A stretch of 64,000 nucleotides of DNA, from assembly GCF_902459775.1 (NCBI RefSeq), contig NZ_CABPSQ010000001.1, forward strand, positions 124,001 through 188,000, read 5' to 3'. Made by a program: the position numbers and the translations under genes. Below, one piece after another: positions 9,749 to 17,889 of this stretch. Source of the stretch: Pandoraea captiosa (GTDB taxonomy: Bacteria > Pseudomonadota > Gammaproteobacteria > Burkholderiales > Burkholderiaceae). The notes below the pieces were generated by a model. The model made no database searches and was not told the origin of the DNA. It saw nothing but the letters and a program-made list of their open reading frames with translations. Position 1 is the first letter of the stretch. Each line of letters starts with the position of its first letter.

Positions 9749-11029
9749 ATGAAAAGCAAATATGCCGCTGGCGTCTCGTTCTTTTTGGTGAGCGCCGGCT
9801 ACGTCCTGTCCTTATACGGGAATCTGTTCAAACTCCTTCTGCTTTGCTTCGCAGCAGCGATCGCTTTCGTCTTCATCTGGCGAGGGCCGTCCATTCGCGA
9901 GCTGAAGGCCATATGCAAAGCGGTCATGATCGTCCTGCCGCTATATGCGTACATGGAATTGTCCGCGACATTCACGCCTGATCCTGCGCTGGGCTTTGAA
10001 TACGCGACATACGCACTTGTGACGGTAATGCCAGCCCTGATGCTTGGCGTACTGCTGGGCATGCGAAGCAGCACCGAGAAGTTCATGGCGGCATTCCAGA
10101 CGCTGGTTCTTACTTTTCTTGCGTTGACGCTCGTCAATCAGCAACTCACCGGCGATCCCATGCTTACTGCGTTCGGATCGATTCGCACGGTGTTCGCGAT
10201 CATCTTCTGCGTTGCAACACCGTTCCTGATTGGTAAATGGCTGTCCACTTCCGGCCGTTCAAAATGGGTTGCGCTACTTGCGTTTGCGTGGGGAATGTAC
10301 GCCATGCGCGATTCGCGATCTGTCCTTTTGCTGGTTGCGCCCATCGTCCTGTTCATGATGTTTGCCTACCGACGTCGTCTGTTTATCATCGGCGGCATAC
10401 TGGCGGTGTCGGCGGCAATCATTGCGGCGATCATATCTCCGCTCATTCTCAATGGTGGTGAGCCGCCGCTCGACCTGGGGCGTCTCACGTCAGAGACGAA
10501 TCTCGACATCAGCGAGGTGTTGAACGATTTTGCATTGCCTCCTGAACAGCGAATCGACTTCGACAGGCGTCTTACCACTTACACCGCACTGCAAAAGTTC
10601 GAGGAGTCTCCGTGGTTCGCCGCCGGTTACACGGGCGTGTGGCAGGCCAACATGGACAACTACAAGCTGAACATTTCGGCACATGGGTACACGGGCAATA
10701 TCGGTGAACTCGGCATTGCGGGGATGTCGATATTCGCGTTGATCGTTATGTACGCCTACAGGCAATACCGACGTTACGTCGTGCCGAAGTTCCGGCTGAT
10801 GCTTGGCGGGAAAGTTCCTGTGGCGCAGACCGCATTATTCCTGTCCTACATCGTCCTGCTGATGCTGGGAGCTTTTCACCAGATCATGGAATCGGTCGTG
10901 TTCGGATTGGTGCTCGGCCTCGTCCTCGGCCATGCCTGGGAGCATCGCTATTTGCGCCGCCGGATGGCTGTTGAGGTGCGCGCGAGACAGGCGAATTTAC
11001 CGCTGCCACAAACGCCGGAAAAAGCATAA
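9749..11029 (+). CDS. O-antigen ligase / Wzy-family membrane protein (copy 1, in island)
   Basis: A 426-aa protein with about ten to twelve hydrophobic segments and a long polar loop (about residues 240-315). That loop holds RRLTTYTALQKF and the Wzy_C hallmark SAHGYTGNIGELGIAGM (H-G...E-x-G-I-x-G), shared by WaaL O-antigen ligases and Wzy polymerases of the inner membrane. Family membership is clear, but ligase and polymerase cannot be separated by eye. ATG 9749 is preferred; an in-frame GTG precedes it at 9746. It closely resembles the gene at 12646-13893. No glycosyltransferase or LPS operon is adjacent, and its strand is opposite to the phage genes on its left, suggesting a morphogenetic or serotype-altering cargo gene. 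Confidence 0.82.
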   Translation: MKSKYAAGVSFFLVSAGYVLSLYGNLFKLLLLCFAAAIAFVFIWRGPSIRELKAICKAVMIVLPLYAYMELSATFTPDPALGFEYATYALVTVMPALMLGVLLGMRSSTEKFMAAFQTLVLTFLALTLVNQQLTGDPMLTAFGSIRTVFAIIFCVATPFLIGKWLSTSGRSKWVALLAFAWGMYAMRDSRSVLLLVAPIVLFMMFAYRRRLFIIGGILAVSAAIIAAIISPLILNGGEPPLDLGRLTSETNLDISEVLNDFALPPEQRIDFDRRLTTYTALQKFEESPWFAAGYTGVWQANMDNYKLNISAHGYTGNIGELGIAGMSIFALIVMYAYRQYRRYVVPKFRLMLGGKVPVAQTALFLSYIVLLMLGAFHQIMESVVFGLVLGLVLGHAWEHRYLRRRMAVEVRARQANLPLPQTPEKA

Positions 11030-11086
11030 AATCCCGAGAGCGCGATCGCCGCATAAGCGTGCGCATCTTGGACATCCGGGGAAAAA

Positions 11087-11194
11087 ATGAATAATCAGGA
11101 GTTCAGGGACCTCCCTACGGAGGAGGTATCGGGGTGGGGCGTTTTGCCCTTCATACTATTGGCCGGGCTGCTTGGATTTATGCTTGGCTTGTGA
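11087..11194 (+). CDS. 35-aa single-pass membrane peptide
   Basis: A short ORF, ATG 11087 to TGA 11194, preceded by CCGGGGAAAAA (weak Shine-Dalgarno). The peptide has a polar acidic N-terminus (MNNQEFRDLPTEEVSGWG) and one hydrophobic helix (VLPFILLAGLLGFMLGL) to its end. It starts 57 bp after the ligase-like gene and is followed 7 bp later by a terminator hairpin, consistent with the last gene of a two-gene transcript. I do not recognise a family. Expression is inferred only from position and composition. Confidence 0.5.
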   Translation: MNNQEFRDLPTEEVSGWGVLPFILLAGLLGFMLGL

Positions 11195-11201
11195 AATACA
11201 A

Positions 11202-11221
11202 AGCCCCGCCGAAGCGGGGCT
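11202..11221. terminator. Hairpin terminator between ligase-like gene and oxygenase
   Basis: AGCCCCGC / GCGGGGCT with loop CGAA. A short, T-poor tail follows on the plus strand. Its position between two convergent genes (9749-11194 plus; 11243-12064 minus) suggests it serves both directions. Confidence 0.6.
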
Positions 11222-11242
11222 CTTCATTGGCGCCGGGGCTGA

Positions 11243-12064
11243 TTACTCGTCGTTCATTTCGTTCTTGCCGCGCCCAATCTTGAGGGCTCGGGAGACCACA
11301 TTTCGAAGTGCGTTGTCGACGGTTCCCAGCGCGCGCTTCATCTTCTCTTCCGGGCGCCCGGTGAAAGACGTGACGTGGAAATAGTCCGTCTTGTCCGGTG
11401 AGATTTCCGAGAAGTAATAGTTCGATACGCAGCATCGCGGGCGATCGACCGTCACTGGGCTCACTGAGTGCCAACTGTCCTTGTTGGTCTCCATTACCAC
11501 CAGGCGGTTCGTCGCGGCAACAAGCGTTTTCGGGACGGTCTTATCTTCGTTCCAAAGCTCGAAGTTTCCGCCATTTTCCAGCTTCCATTCTGGCGCCGGA
11601 TAGTAGAGTACATTCAGCCGACGATAACGACCGCGGCCGGCGTCGTGGCTATTATCGATGTGCGGATTCAAGAAGTCTCCCTTGAACATCATCGACAGGC
11701 CACCGGCATAGAGTTTAGGGTCCGGCTCAATCTTCTCGTCGCTCATGCCACAAATGTCAGCAATCAGTGCAACGACGCGTGGGTCCTGGAACGCGTAAGT
11801 GACGTCGGCAAGTATCGGATCGTAAGCATCCAGATTTGCAGACGTGCGCTTCTTTTCGCGAAACGACTCACGGTCAAAAAATCCGTTGCCATCTTTTGGA
11901 AAAGCGTTGTAAATCTTCTCGCAAAGCTCATCCGGGAATACCGAATCAAGCACGAAATGGTGAGTCTTCGTGCCATTTGGATTGGCCCAGCGAGTACGCA
12001 GATCAGCTTGCGCTTCGGCGAGACGCGCGAGCAGAAGCTGTGTGTAATTTTCCTGATTGGTCAT
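11243..12064 (-). CDS. 2-oxoglutarate/Fe(II)-dependent oxygenase
   Basis: A 273-aa protein with a prolyl-4-hydroxylase-like double-stranded beta-helix: the HxD iron motif in LNPHIDNSHD (about residues 136-145), NVLYYPAPEW, then the distal His in DSWHSVSPV (about 198-206) followed by the Arg of RPRC that would bind the 2-oxoglutarate carboxylate. Such enzymes hydroxylate proteins, small metabolites or sugar chains; the substrate cannot be read from sequence. Start ATG 12064 (MTNQENYTQLLLARLAEAQA) is chosen over an upstream in-frame ATG because the N-terminal helix begins there. It lies inside the tRNA-bounded island next to the O-antigen-ligase-like gene, so it may modify a surface polymer, but this is conjecture. 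Confidence 0.82.
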   Translation of the reverse strand: MTNQENYTQLLLARLAEAQADLRTRWANPNGTKTHHFVLDSVFPDELCEKIYNAFPKDGNGFFDRESFREKKRTSANLDAYDPILADVTYAFQDPRVVALIADICGMSDEKIEPDPKLYAGGLSMMFKGDFLNPHIDNSHDAGRGRYRRLNVLYYPAPEWKLENGGNFELWNEDKTVPKTLVAATNRLVVMETNKDSWHSVSPVTVDRPRCCVSNYYFSEISPDKTDYFHVTSFTGRPEEKMKRALGTVDNALRNVVSRALKIGRGKNEMNDE

Positions 12065-12301
12065 GGTGTATTTGTGTATGTGTGAGTACGCTGCGGCGGT
12101 GCGAAGCGATTGTACACAACTTATAACCAAACCCACTTCCGAATCCCGGCGTATGTGCTTTCGACTCGTATGACCAAAACACGTCCACAGTAGCTGTGAA
12201 AGGGGGATAAAGATGAGAAAATGCAGTCGACTGGAGTATGGCTGTCACTGAAGGTCGTTGATGTGACTGCACTTTCTCTTTGACATATTTTCAGGCCGTA
12301 A

Positions 12302-12348
12302 GACTCATAATCCCTTAGTCGCTGGTTCGAACCCAGCACTACCTACCA
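12302..12348 (+). repeat. Right attachment-site repeat (partial tRNA copy)
   Basis: Direct copy of the 3' 47 nt of the CAU tRNA including the T arm and CCA, with three differences. Seven bases of a tRNA-like GGCCGTA precede it (12294-12300), but the D arm is absent, so it is not a functional tRNA. It marks the right border of the relic element. Confidence 0.85.
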
Positions 12349-12360
12349 GAGAAGTAGATA

Positions 12361-12389
12361 AGCCCTGACGGTGACGTCAGGGGCTTTTT
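12361..12389 (+). terminator. Rho-independent terminator after the partial tRNA copy
   Basis: AGCCCTGACG, loop GTGA, CGTCAGGGGCT (one bulge) and a T run to 12389. Its spacing from the CCA of the partial copy makes it the likely original terminator of the rpoD-tRNA unit before integration. Confidence 0.75.
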
Positions 12390-12645
12390 GCGTTCTGTCG
12401 ACCCGGAATTCGACGATGGAATACTTGCGGGTCCTTGAGATTTGCGCACAGTAGGGCGATGAATCAGGCGTTCCGCCTGCGACGGACCGCTGATGTAGCC
12501 GACGATTCCATGTATCGGCGAGGAGGCCCGGGGCAGCATCCGGTGCCATCTCGCGTCACATTTGCTTTCAAGTTTTCACTATGATTGTCTGGTTACGTCC
12601 GTTACGCTGACTTCGGAAAAAATTCTGCAAGAATAAAGTGACGCT

Positions 12646-13893
12646 ATGGGGCGCTTCTCTCGTTGTGAGCTTGCATTCTTTTTGATCAGTGCTGGATACG
12701 TTCTTTCGATCTACGGCAATTGGTATCGACTGCTGCTGATCTGCTTTTTCATCGCTGTTCTTCTTGTTTTCCAGCTCTCAGGCTGGCAATTTCAGGACGT
12801 CGCTGCCATCGGAAAGGGCGCCCTGATCGTTCTGCCACTGTATGTCTACATGGCACTGTCTGCGCTGTGGACCTCCAATCCACGGTTCGGCGTCGAGTAC
12901 GCGGCCTACGCGGTGCTATCGGTGTTGCCCGCGCTAAGCCTCGGAATCCTCCTGGGCAGGCACAACGTTCTGGATCGATTGCCGAATGGCTTCGCATTGC
13001 TGATCGTGACGTTTCTCGCAATGGCCGTCGTCAATTTCTACCAGGGCGGTGATGCGATGCTCTATCGAGAGGGCTCGTCGATACGCACGGTGTTTGCGAT
13101 TCTCCTTTGCGTATCCACGCCCATGCTGATGGCCAATTGGCTTGCAGGGTCAAAAGGGGCGAAATGGTTCGGCGCCATATTGCTTTTGGCGGCCTTATAT
13201 GCAATGCGAGAGTCGCGATCCGTAGTGCTACTCACCATCCCTGTCGCGGCTGTCATGTTGTACGTCTATCGGCGGCAGCAATTTCTCGCATATGCGAAAT
13301 TCGCCGTTCCGATCGCCGTGCTGGCCGCGCTGCTGCCGATACTCATTTACGGTTCGGAACCGCGTATCGACCTAGGAAGGTTGACGTCCGGGACAAGTTT
13401 TGACGTCGAAGACGTTCCGGGAGAATTTAAGCTCCCGCCAGAGCAACGCATCGATTTTGCTCGGCGCCTCACCACCTACACCGCCCTTCAGAATCTGGCG
13501 AAGGCACCAGTCTTCGGCGCTGGCTATACCGCCGTTTGGCAAGAGAATATTCAAAAATACGCGTACAGCCTCTCTGCGCACGGGTATATCGGCAATTTGG
13601 CAGAGACGGGCATTGTCGGAATGGCGATGTTTTTTTCCATCATTACGTACGCCATGACGGTATTCCGACGGCGCGCCCTTGGAAGTTTCTCCCTCCTTTG
13701 GGCCGGCAGGGTGCCAGTAGCAGAGGCAGCGCTGTTCTTTTCATTCGTTGAGTTGCTTTTGCTGGGATTCGTCCACCAAATATTTGAGTCGGCCATTTTC
13801 GGTCTTCTCCTGGGATTGATTCTGGGGGTGGCCTGGCGGGCGCCCGACACGTCGTGCGCGTGTCAAACGAACGAGAACGAACGCCGGGCATGA
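12646..13893 (+). CDS. O-antigen ligase / Wzy-family membrane protein (copy 2)
   Basis: A 415-aa polytopic inner-membrane protein, paralogue of 9749-11029: same N-terminus pattern (FFLISAGYVLSIYGNWYRLL), the same loop (RRLTTYTALQNLAKAPVFGA) and the same signature SAHGYIGNLAETGIVGM. It belongs to the WaaL/Wzy_C superfamily, which joins or polymerises undecaprenyl-linked glycans at the periplasmic face. ATG 12646 is used; the Shine-Dalgarno is weak. It lies about 300 bp beyond the right att repeat, so it is outside the island as I define it. Either it is the ancestral copy, or the real element is larger and this border is internal. Confidence 0.82.
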   Translation: MGRFSRCELAFFLISAGYVLSIYGNWYRLLLICFFIAVLLVFQLSGWQFQDVAAIGKGALIVLPLYVYMALSALWTSNPRFGVEYAAYAVLSVLPALSLGILLGRHNVLDRLPNGFALLIVTFLAMAVVNFYQGGDAMLYREGSSIRTVFAILLCVSTPMLMANWLAGSKGAKWFGAILLLAALYAMRESRSVVLLTIPVAAVMLYVYRRQQFLAYAKFAVPIAVLAALLPILIYGSEPRIDLGRLTSGTSFDVEDVPGEFKLPPEQRIDFARRLTTYTALQNLAKAPVFGAGYTAVWQENIQKYAYSLSAHGYIGNLAETGIVGMAMFFSIITYAMTVFRRRALGSFSLLWAGRVPVAEAALFFSFVELLLLGFVHQIFESAIFGLLLGLILGVAWRAPDTSCACQTNENERRA

Positions 13894-13936
13894 TGTGTCA
13901 CGTTGCCATCATGCAGGCAGGTATGGAGAAGGATGC

Positions 13937-14215
13937 ATGACAGTAGAAGATGGCGTGGTCGATGTCCTCGACGAGCCACGGGGGCGATTCGTTGTGCGCT
14001 TCGGATCGGGAAGTTGCTCGGTGTTCGAACTGCTGCGGCAGCCGGGGCAGCAGGCCGCTTCGGTGCGCCTCGCGGTGGGCGATACGGTGCGTGCCGCACC
14101 CGATGGCATCGGCAAGCTCGTCATGCTCAACATGACGCGAAAGCTGCCGCTGCTGGTGAACGGCCTCACGGGCGCTATCGACCACGCCCATTGCCTTCGC
14201 GCCATGGCCGACTAG
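13937..14215 (+). CDS. Hypothetical protein, 92 aa
   Basis: An ORF with a good Shine-Dalgarno (GGAGAAGG at 13925-13932) before ATG 13937. The product begins MTVEDGVVDVLDEPRGRFVV and looks like a small soluble beta-rich protein (VRLAVGDTVRAAPDGIGKLV). I do not recognise a family. It follows the ligase-like gene by 43 bp on the same strand and may be co-transcribed. The base composition is the GC-rich norm of the region. Confidence 0.65.
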   Translation: MTVEDGVVDVLDEPRGRFVVRFGSGSCSVFELLRQPGQQAASVRLAVGDTVRAAPDGIGKLVMLNMTRKLPLLVNGLTGAIDHAHCLRAMAD

Positions 14216-14312
14216 CGCCTGAATCTCCTGATTTCCTGGCCTCCCGGAACGCCAGAGGGCGGCGGGCCCCCCAGCGCTGGACATCGGGCATAGGGCATCG
14301 CAGGTACCGGCA

Positions 14313-15668
14313 TCAAACCGTCACCGTCTCCGCTTCGGAACGCCCGACTTTCGGGCCGACGCCGGGCTTGACCTGCAACATGGCGAAAACGCCGACGGCC
14401 GTCGCCACCGCCGTCGCAACGAACATCGACGAATAGCCGTATTTCGCCGACAGAATGCCGGCCAGCGTCGGCGCAAGCACCGAAGCAATGTTCGCAATGA
14501 AATGCATCAATCCGCTGAATGTGCCCACGCGCGTCGGCGCCGTATCGATCACCACCGCCCAGTACACCGAGTTCGGCAGCGCATTGAGCGCGTTGCCCAG
14601 CGTCATCAGCGCAATGACTGCCCACACGCTTTGCGCCTGCGACACCATCAGGAAGCACAAGGTCGTGCATGTAAGCGATGCCGCCGCGAACCAACTGCGC
14701 GCAATCACCAGCTTGCCCGTCTTGCGGTACAGCCAGTCGGAAATGCGCCCGCCGAGCAGCACCGTCACGCACGCGCCCGTCCAGGGAATCATGCCGATGT
14801 ACCACAGCGACGACAACGTGAAGTGAAACTCGTCCGCCAGATACTTCGGCGTCCAGGTCAACAACATGAAGTTGACGTAAATGAACGCGAAATATCCGAT
14901 CGAGTTGAATACCAGCGTGCGGCTCTTGAAGAAGCTCCACCACGGCATTTCACCCGCGGCCGCCGCCGACGACGGATGCTGAGCCGGACGTCCCGCCTGA
15001 ATCAGCGCTACCTCCGCCGCATTCACGCGGGGGTTGTCTTCGGGGCGGTTCGTATAAACGCGCGCGAACAATGCAATCAAGACGAAGCCTGCTACGCCAA
15101 GCACGATATACATCGTGCGCCAACTGTCGGTCAGCAGCAGCAAGCCGACGGCCACCGGCGCGGTGAGCAATGCACCCAGTGGCGTGCTCAGCAACCCGAT
15201 CGACACCGCAAAGCCGCGCTCCGACGGCGAGGCCCATGCCGACATCGTCTTGTTGATGATGGAGTAGGCCGGTCCTTCGGCAAACCCGAACAGCACGCGA
15301 ATCGTGGCGAAGCCGGTGAGCGCGGAGCCGCCGAACAGGGCGATGCCGATGTCGCCCGCCCAGATCATGGCGATGGCGAATGCCGACCACGCAATGCCCG
15401 CAATCACCCAGACTTTCTTGGCGCCTAACCGGTCGGCCAGCGCGCCGCCGAACAGCGCCCCGAACATGTATCCGTAACCGAAGTAGCCAAGGACTGCGCC
15501 CCAACCGGCCCGGTCGAAACCGTACTCCGAGGTGATCTGGGCGGCTGAATAGGAAATCGCGCCCCGGTCGATGTAATTGACGAGGGCGATCACCACGATC
15601 AGCGCAAAGACCGCGAATCGATAACGGGTCGCGCCAGCGGCCGGATGGCCCGTAGCGGTTGGGTGCAT
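14313..15668 (-). CDS. MFS transporter, anion:cation symporter (ACS) type
   Basis: A 451-aa 12-helix permease. The N-terminal helix contains LVNYIDRGAISYSAAQITSE, the D-R-x3 signature of the ACS family (hexuronate, glucarate, phthalate carriers), and the loop 2-3 motif is GALADRLGAKKVWVIAG. The substrate is probably an organic or sugar-acid anion, but it is not determinable. ATG 15668 is preceded by AGGAGA at good spacing; the upstream in-frame ATG at 15767 is rejected. Divergent from the asparaginase gene, with a 132-bp shared promoter region holding palindromic AT-rich sites. Confidence 0.88.
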   Translation of the reverse strand: MHPTATGHPAAGATRYRFAVFALIVVIALVNYIDRGAISYSAAQITSEYGFDRAGWGAVLGYFGYGYMFGALFGGALADRLGAKKVWVIAGIAWSAFAIAMIWAGDIGIALFGGSALTGFATIRVLFGFAEGPAYSIINKTMSAWASPSERGFAVSIGLLSTPLGALLTAPVAVGLLLLTDSWRTMYIVLGVAGFVLIALFARVYTNRPEDNPRVNAAEVALIQAGRPAQHPSSAAAAGEMPWWSFFKSRTLVFNSIGYFAFIYVNFMLLTWTPKYLADEFHFTLSSLWYIGMIPWTGACVTVLLGGRISDWLYRKTGKLVIARSWFAAASLTCTTLCFLMVSQAQSVWAVIALMTLGNALNALPNSVYWAVVIDTAPTRVGTFSGLMHFIANIASVLAPTLAGILSAKYGYSSMFVATAVATAVGVFAMLQVKPGVGPKVGRSEAETVTV

Positions 15669-15800
15669 GACATCTCCTGAACGTTGATTGTGCTTTGGGG
15701 GTGAGTACGAAGGGGGAATAGCGGTAATGCCCTTCGCAAACGATTGTCGATTATATATAATGCACAATGCATATCAACTGAAATCAAAAATTCGCCCACC
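15669..15800. promoter_or_regulatory. Divergent promoter region with candidate GntR operator
   Basis: ATTATATATAAT (15750-15761) is a perfect palindrome, and TGCACAATGCA follows immediately (15761-15771). Short AT-rich dyads of this kind are typical FCD/GntR operators, and a GntR gene is encoded two genes away (16921). Assignment is inferential. Confidence 0.45.
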
Positions 15801-16901
15801 ATGACGCAATCCCCCGTCGGTTCCACTACGCCTCCTGTCTCCACGGCCTCCATCGCGCCCACGCCGACCGGCGTTGAGGGCACGCCCCTGCCGCATGCCC
15901 GATCGCCCGTGGTCGCTGTCGCCTCGCTCGGTGGCACGATCAGCATGACGCCCTCGGACGCGAGCGGCGGCGTGGTCCCCACACTCGACGCCACGCAACT
16001 GGCCCGTTCAGTGCCCGGCCTGTCCGAAGTGGCGGAGATCCGGACCGAATCGTTGCGCCAGTTGCCGAGCGCTTCGCTCGGCTATGACGACCTGATGGCC
16101 GCGCTCGCCTGGGCAGAGCAACAGATCGAAGCAGGCGCGAGCGGCGTGGTGCTCACGCAGGGCACCGACACGCTGGAGGAGACGGCCTTCCTGCTCGACC
16201 TTTTCTGGACGTTGCCCGCACCGCTCGTGATCACAGGGGCGATGCGCGCGCCGCAGGCCGCCGGTGCGGACGGTCCGGCGAATCTGCTCGCTGCGGTGCG
16301 CACGGCGTGTCATCCCGAGAGTGTGGGGCGCGGAGTGCTCGTCGTAATGAACGACACCGTCCATCACGCACGCTGGGTCAGCAAGAGCGATGCGCTGGCG
16401 GTGCAGGCGTTCACCTCGATCGACGGTGGGGTTGCGGCACGTCTGGTCGAAGGGAGGCCGACGTACTTTCATGCCAGCCCGGCACGTGCTCGGCCGCTGG
16501 CGCGTCCGGTGCGCGCCTGGCCGAAAGTGGCGCTCGTGACTGCGGTACTGGGGGACGATGGCGAACTCGCCGAGATGGCGGTAAAGGCCGGCTACGAGGC
16601 GGTCGTGATTGCAGCGCAGGGGGCCGGACACGTGTCGTTCGGATTCGCGCAGCGCATCGGTACCTTGACCGCGCAGGTGCCGATCGTGATCGCCAGTCGG
16701 GCTGGCGCAGGTTCGACGGCCTCGCAGACCTATGGCTACGTGGGTTCCGAAATCGACCTGGCGCGACGTGGCGCCCACTTGTCGGGCTGGTTGTCGCCGC
16801 TCAAGTCACGCCTGCTCGTGACCGCGCTTTTGGCCTCGGGCACGGCCGCTGCCGACCTCGGGGAAGCACTGGCAAATTGGAGTAAACTCACGCGTCGATA
16901 A
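15801..16901 (+). CDS. Asparaginase family protein
   Basis: A 366-aa protein with both asparaginase threonine motifs: VVAVASLGGTISMTPS near residue 35 (first catalytic Thr in GGTI) and VLTQGTDTLEETAF near residue 120 (Thr-Asp pair), plus the lysine region MNDTVHHARWVSKSDA. It hydrolyses L-asparagine (possibly glutamine or an analogue) to the acid and ammonia. A proline/threonine-rich stretch of about 30 residues precedes the fold, and no convincing signal peptide is seen, so it is probably cytoplasmic. ATG 15801 is preferred over the ATG at 15744. It is followed after 19 bp by the GntR gene and is likely co-transcribed with it. Confidence 0.9.
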   Translation: MTQSPVGSTTPPVSTASIAPTPTGVEGTPLPHARSPVVAVASLGGTISMTPSDASGGVVPTLDATQLARSVPGLSEVAEIRTESLRQLPSASLGYDDLMAALAWAEQQIEAGASGVVLTQGTDTLEETAFLLDLFWTLPAPLVITGAMRAPQAAGADGPANLLAAVRTACHPESVGRGVLVVMNDTVHHARWVSKSDALAVQAFTSIDGGVAARLVEGRPTYFHASPARARPLARPVRAWPKVALVTAVLGDDGELAEMAVKAGYEAVVIAAQGAGHVSFGFAQRIGTLTAQVPIVIASRAGAGSTASQTYGYVGSEIDLARRGAHLSGWLSPLKSRLLVTALLASGTAAADLGEALANWSKLTRR

Positions 16902-16920
16902 ATCTACACACGGCCTTCCT

Positions 16921-17631
16921 TTGAAAAGCACGTCCCCCGCATCCGCTTCGGTGACCGGCACCGCCGGCCGCCGCCGGCTCACGGCGTATCAGTACGCCAT
17001 CGAGACTTTGCGCACCGAGATTCTGCAGGGCCGGTTAAAGGCGGGGGACAGGCTGCGTCAGGACGATCTGGCGCGTCGGCTCGACATGTCGACCACGCCC
17101 GTGCGTGAAGCGTTGCGCACGCTGGTCTCCGAGGGGCTCGTGTTTTTCGACGTGCATCGAGGCGCGGTGGTGCGTGGCCTGACGATCGACGACGTCAATG
17201 AGTTGTACCGGCTTCGCATGACGCTGGAGCCGATGATGGCCGAGCAGGCCATGGCGACGATCCGCGAGGAGGACATCGCGCACGCACAAGCGCTGCATGC
17301 CGAGATGCTCGCCACGACGGACGTCGTCAAATGGACCGAGTTGAATCAGGCGTTCCACGCGGCGTTGTGGGCCTCGCAGGACGATTCGCGTCTGGCACAC
17401 CTGATCAAGACCTTGCGCGACGCGTCGGGACCTTACATCGCCTTGTCGCTTTACATGCGGCCTGTCCACGTGGACGTCAGTAATCAGGAGCACAGCAAGA
17501 TGCTCGACGAATACCGCGCCCGCGACGTTGCCGCTGCACGCAAGCATACGGAAGCCCATCTCGACGCCACGCTGCGCATCATCGTCAAGGCCATCGAGCA
17601 GAGTGAGGCGCAAGCCGCAGCGAACGCCTGA
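16921..17631 (+). CDS. GntR-family regulator, FCD subfamily
   Basis: A 236-aa regulator: N-terminal winged helix (residues about 20-85, GRLKAGDRLRQDDLARRLDM then STTPVREALRTLVSEGLV) and a C-terminal FCD ligand-binding domain (about 95-225) with the metal-site histidines expected in ALHAEM, NQAFHAAL and HTEAHLDA. The start is TTG at 16921; the winged helix begins some 20 residues later. It is located 19 bp after the asparaginase and probably controls that gene and the divergent ACS carrier through the 15750-15771 dyads. Confidence 0.9.
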   Translation: MKSTSPASASVTGTAGRRRLTAYQYAIETLRTEILQGRLKAGDRLRQDDLARRLDMSTTPVREALRTLVSEGLVFFDVHRGAVVRGLTIDDVNELYRLRMTLEPMMAEQAMATIREEDIAHAQALHAEMLATTDVVKWTELNQAFHAALWASQDDSRLAHLIKTLRDASGPYIALSLYMRPVHVDVSNQEHSKMLDEYRARDVAAARKHTEAHLDATLRIIVKAIEQSEAQAAANA

Positions 17632-17769
17632 CGTCCGCGTTCAGCGGCAAGCGTGCTTCGCGGTGTCGGTCGATCTCGATCACACCTCACGCCGGGCTGT
17701 TCGTACCCCTGACGTTTCGCTATCCATAACGAAGGGTGAAGGTGTTGGGGCTGATTCCGGGTTAACACC

Positions 17770-17796
17770 TAAAGTTTTCCCGTTGCCTGCCGTAAC
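17770..17796 (+). promoter_or_regulatory. Sigma-28 (FliA) promoter for the chemoreceptor at 17890
   Basis: TAAAGTTT, an 11-bp spacer, then GCCGTAAC. The -35 is a perfect match to the enterobacterial FliA consensus and the -10 differs from GCCGATAA at three positions. It lies 94 bp upstream of a methyl-accepting chemotaxis gene. Confidence 0.72.
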
Positions 17797-17889
17797 TTCT
17801 GAAGTGGAATCTCCCACCTCGTGGAGCCGGTAGCCTGGGTGCCGGTCTCCTGTCTTCGACCCCCCTAGCCGCAGGCCTGCCTCGACAGC

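Noticed and set aside
12294-12348. A second functional tRNA gene.
   Set aside because: It lacks the D arm and most of the 5' half, and the acceptor stem cannot form correctly; it is an attachment-site remnant.
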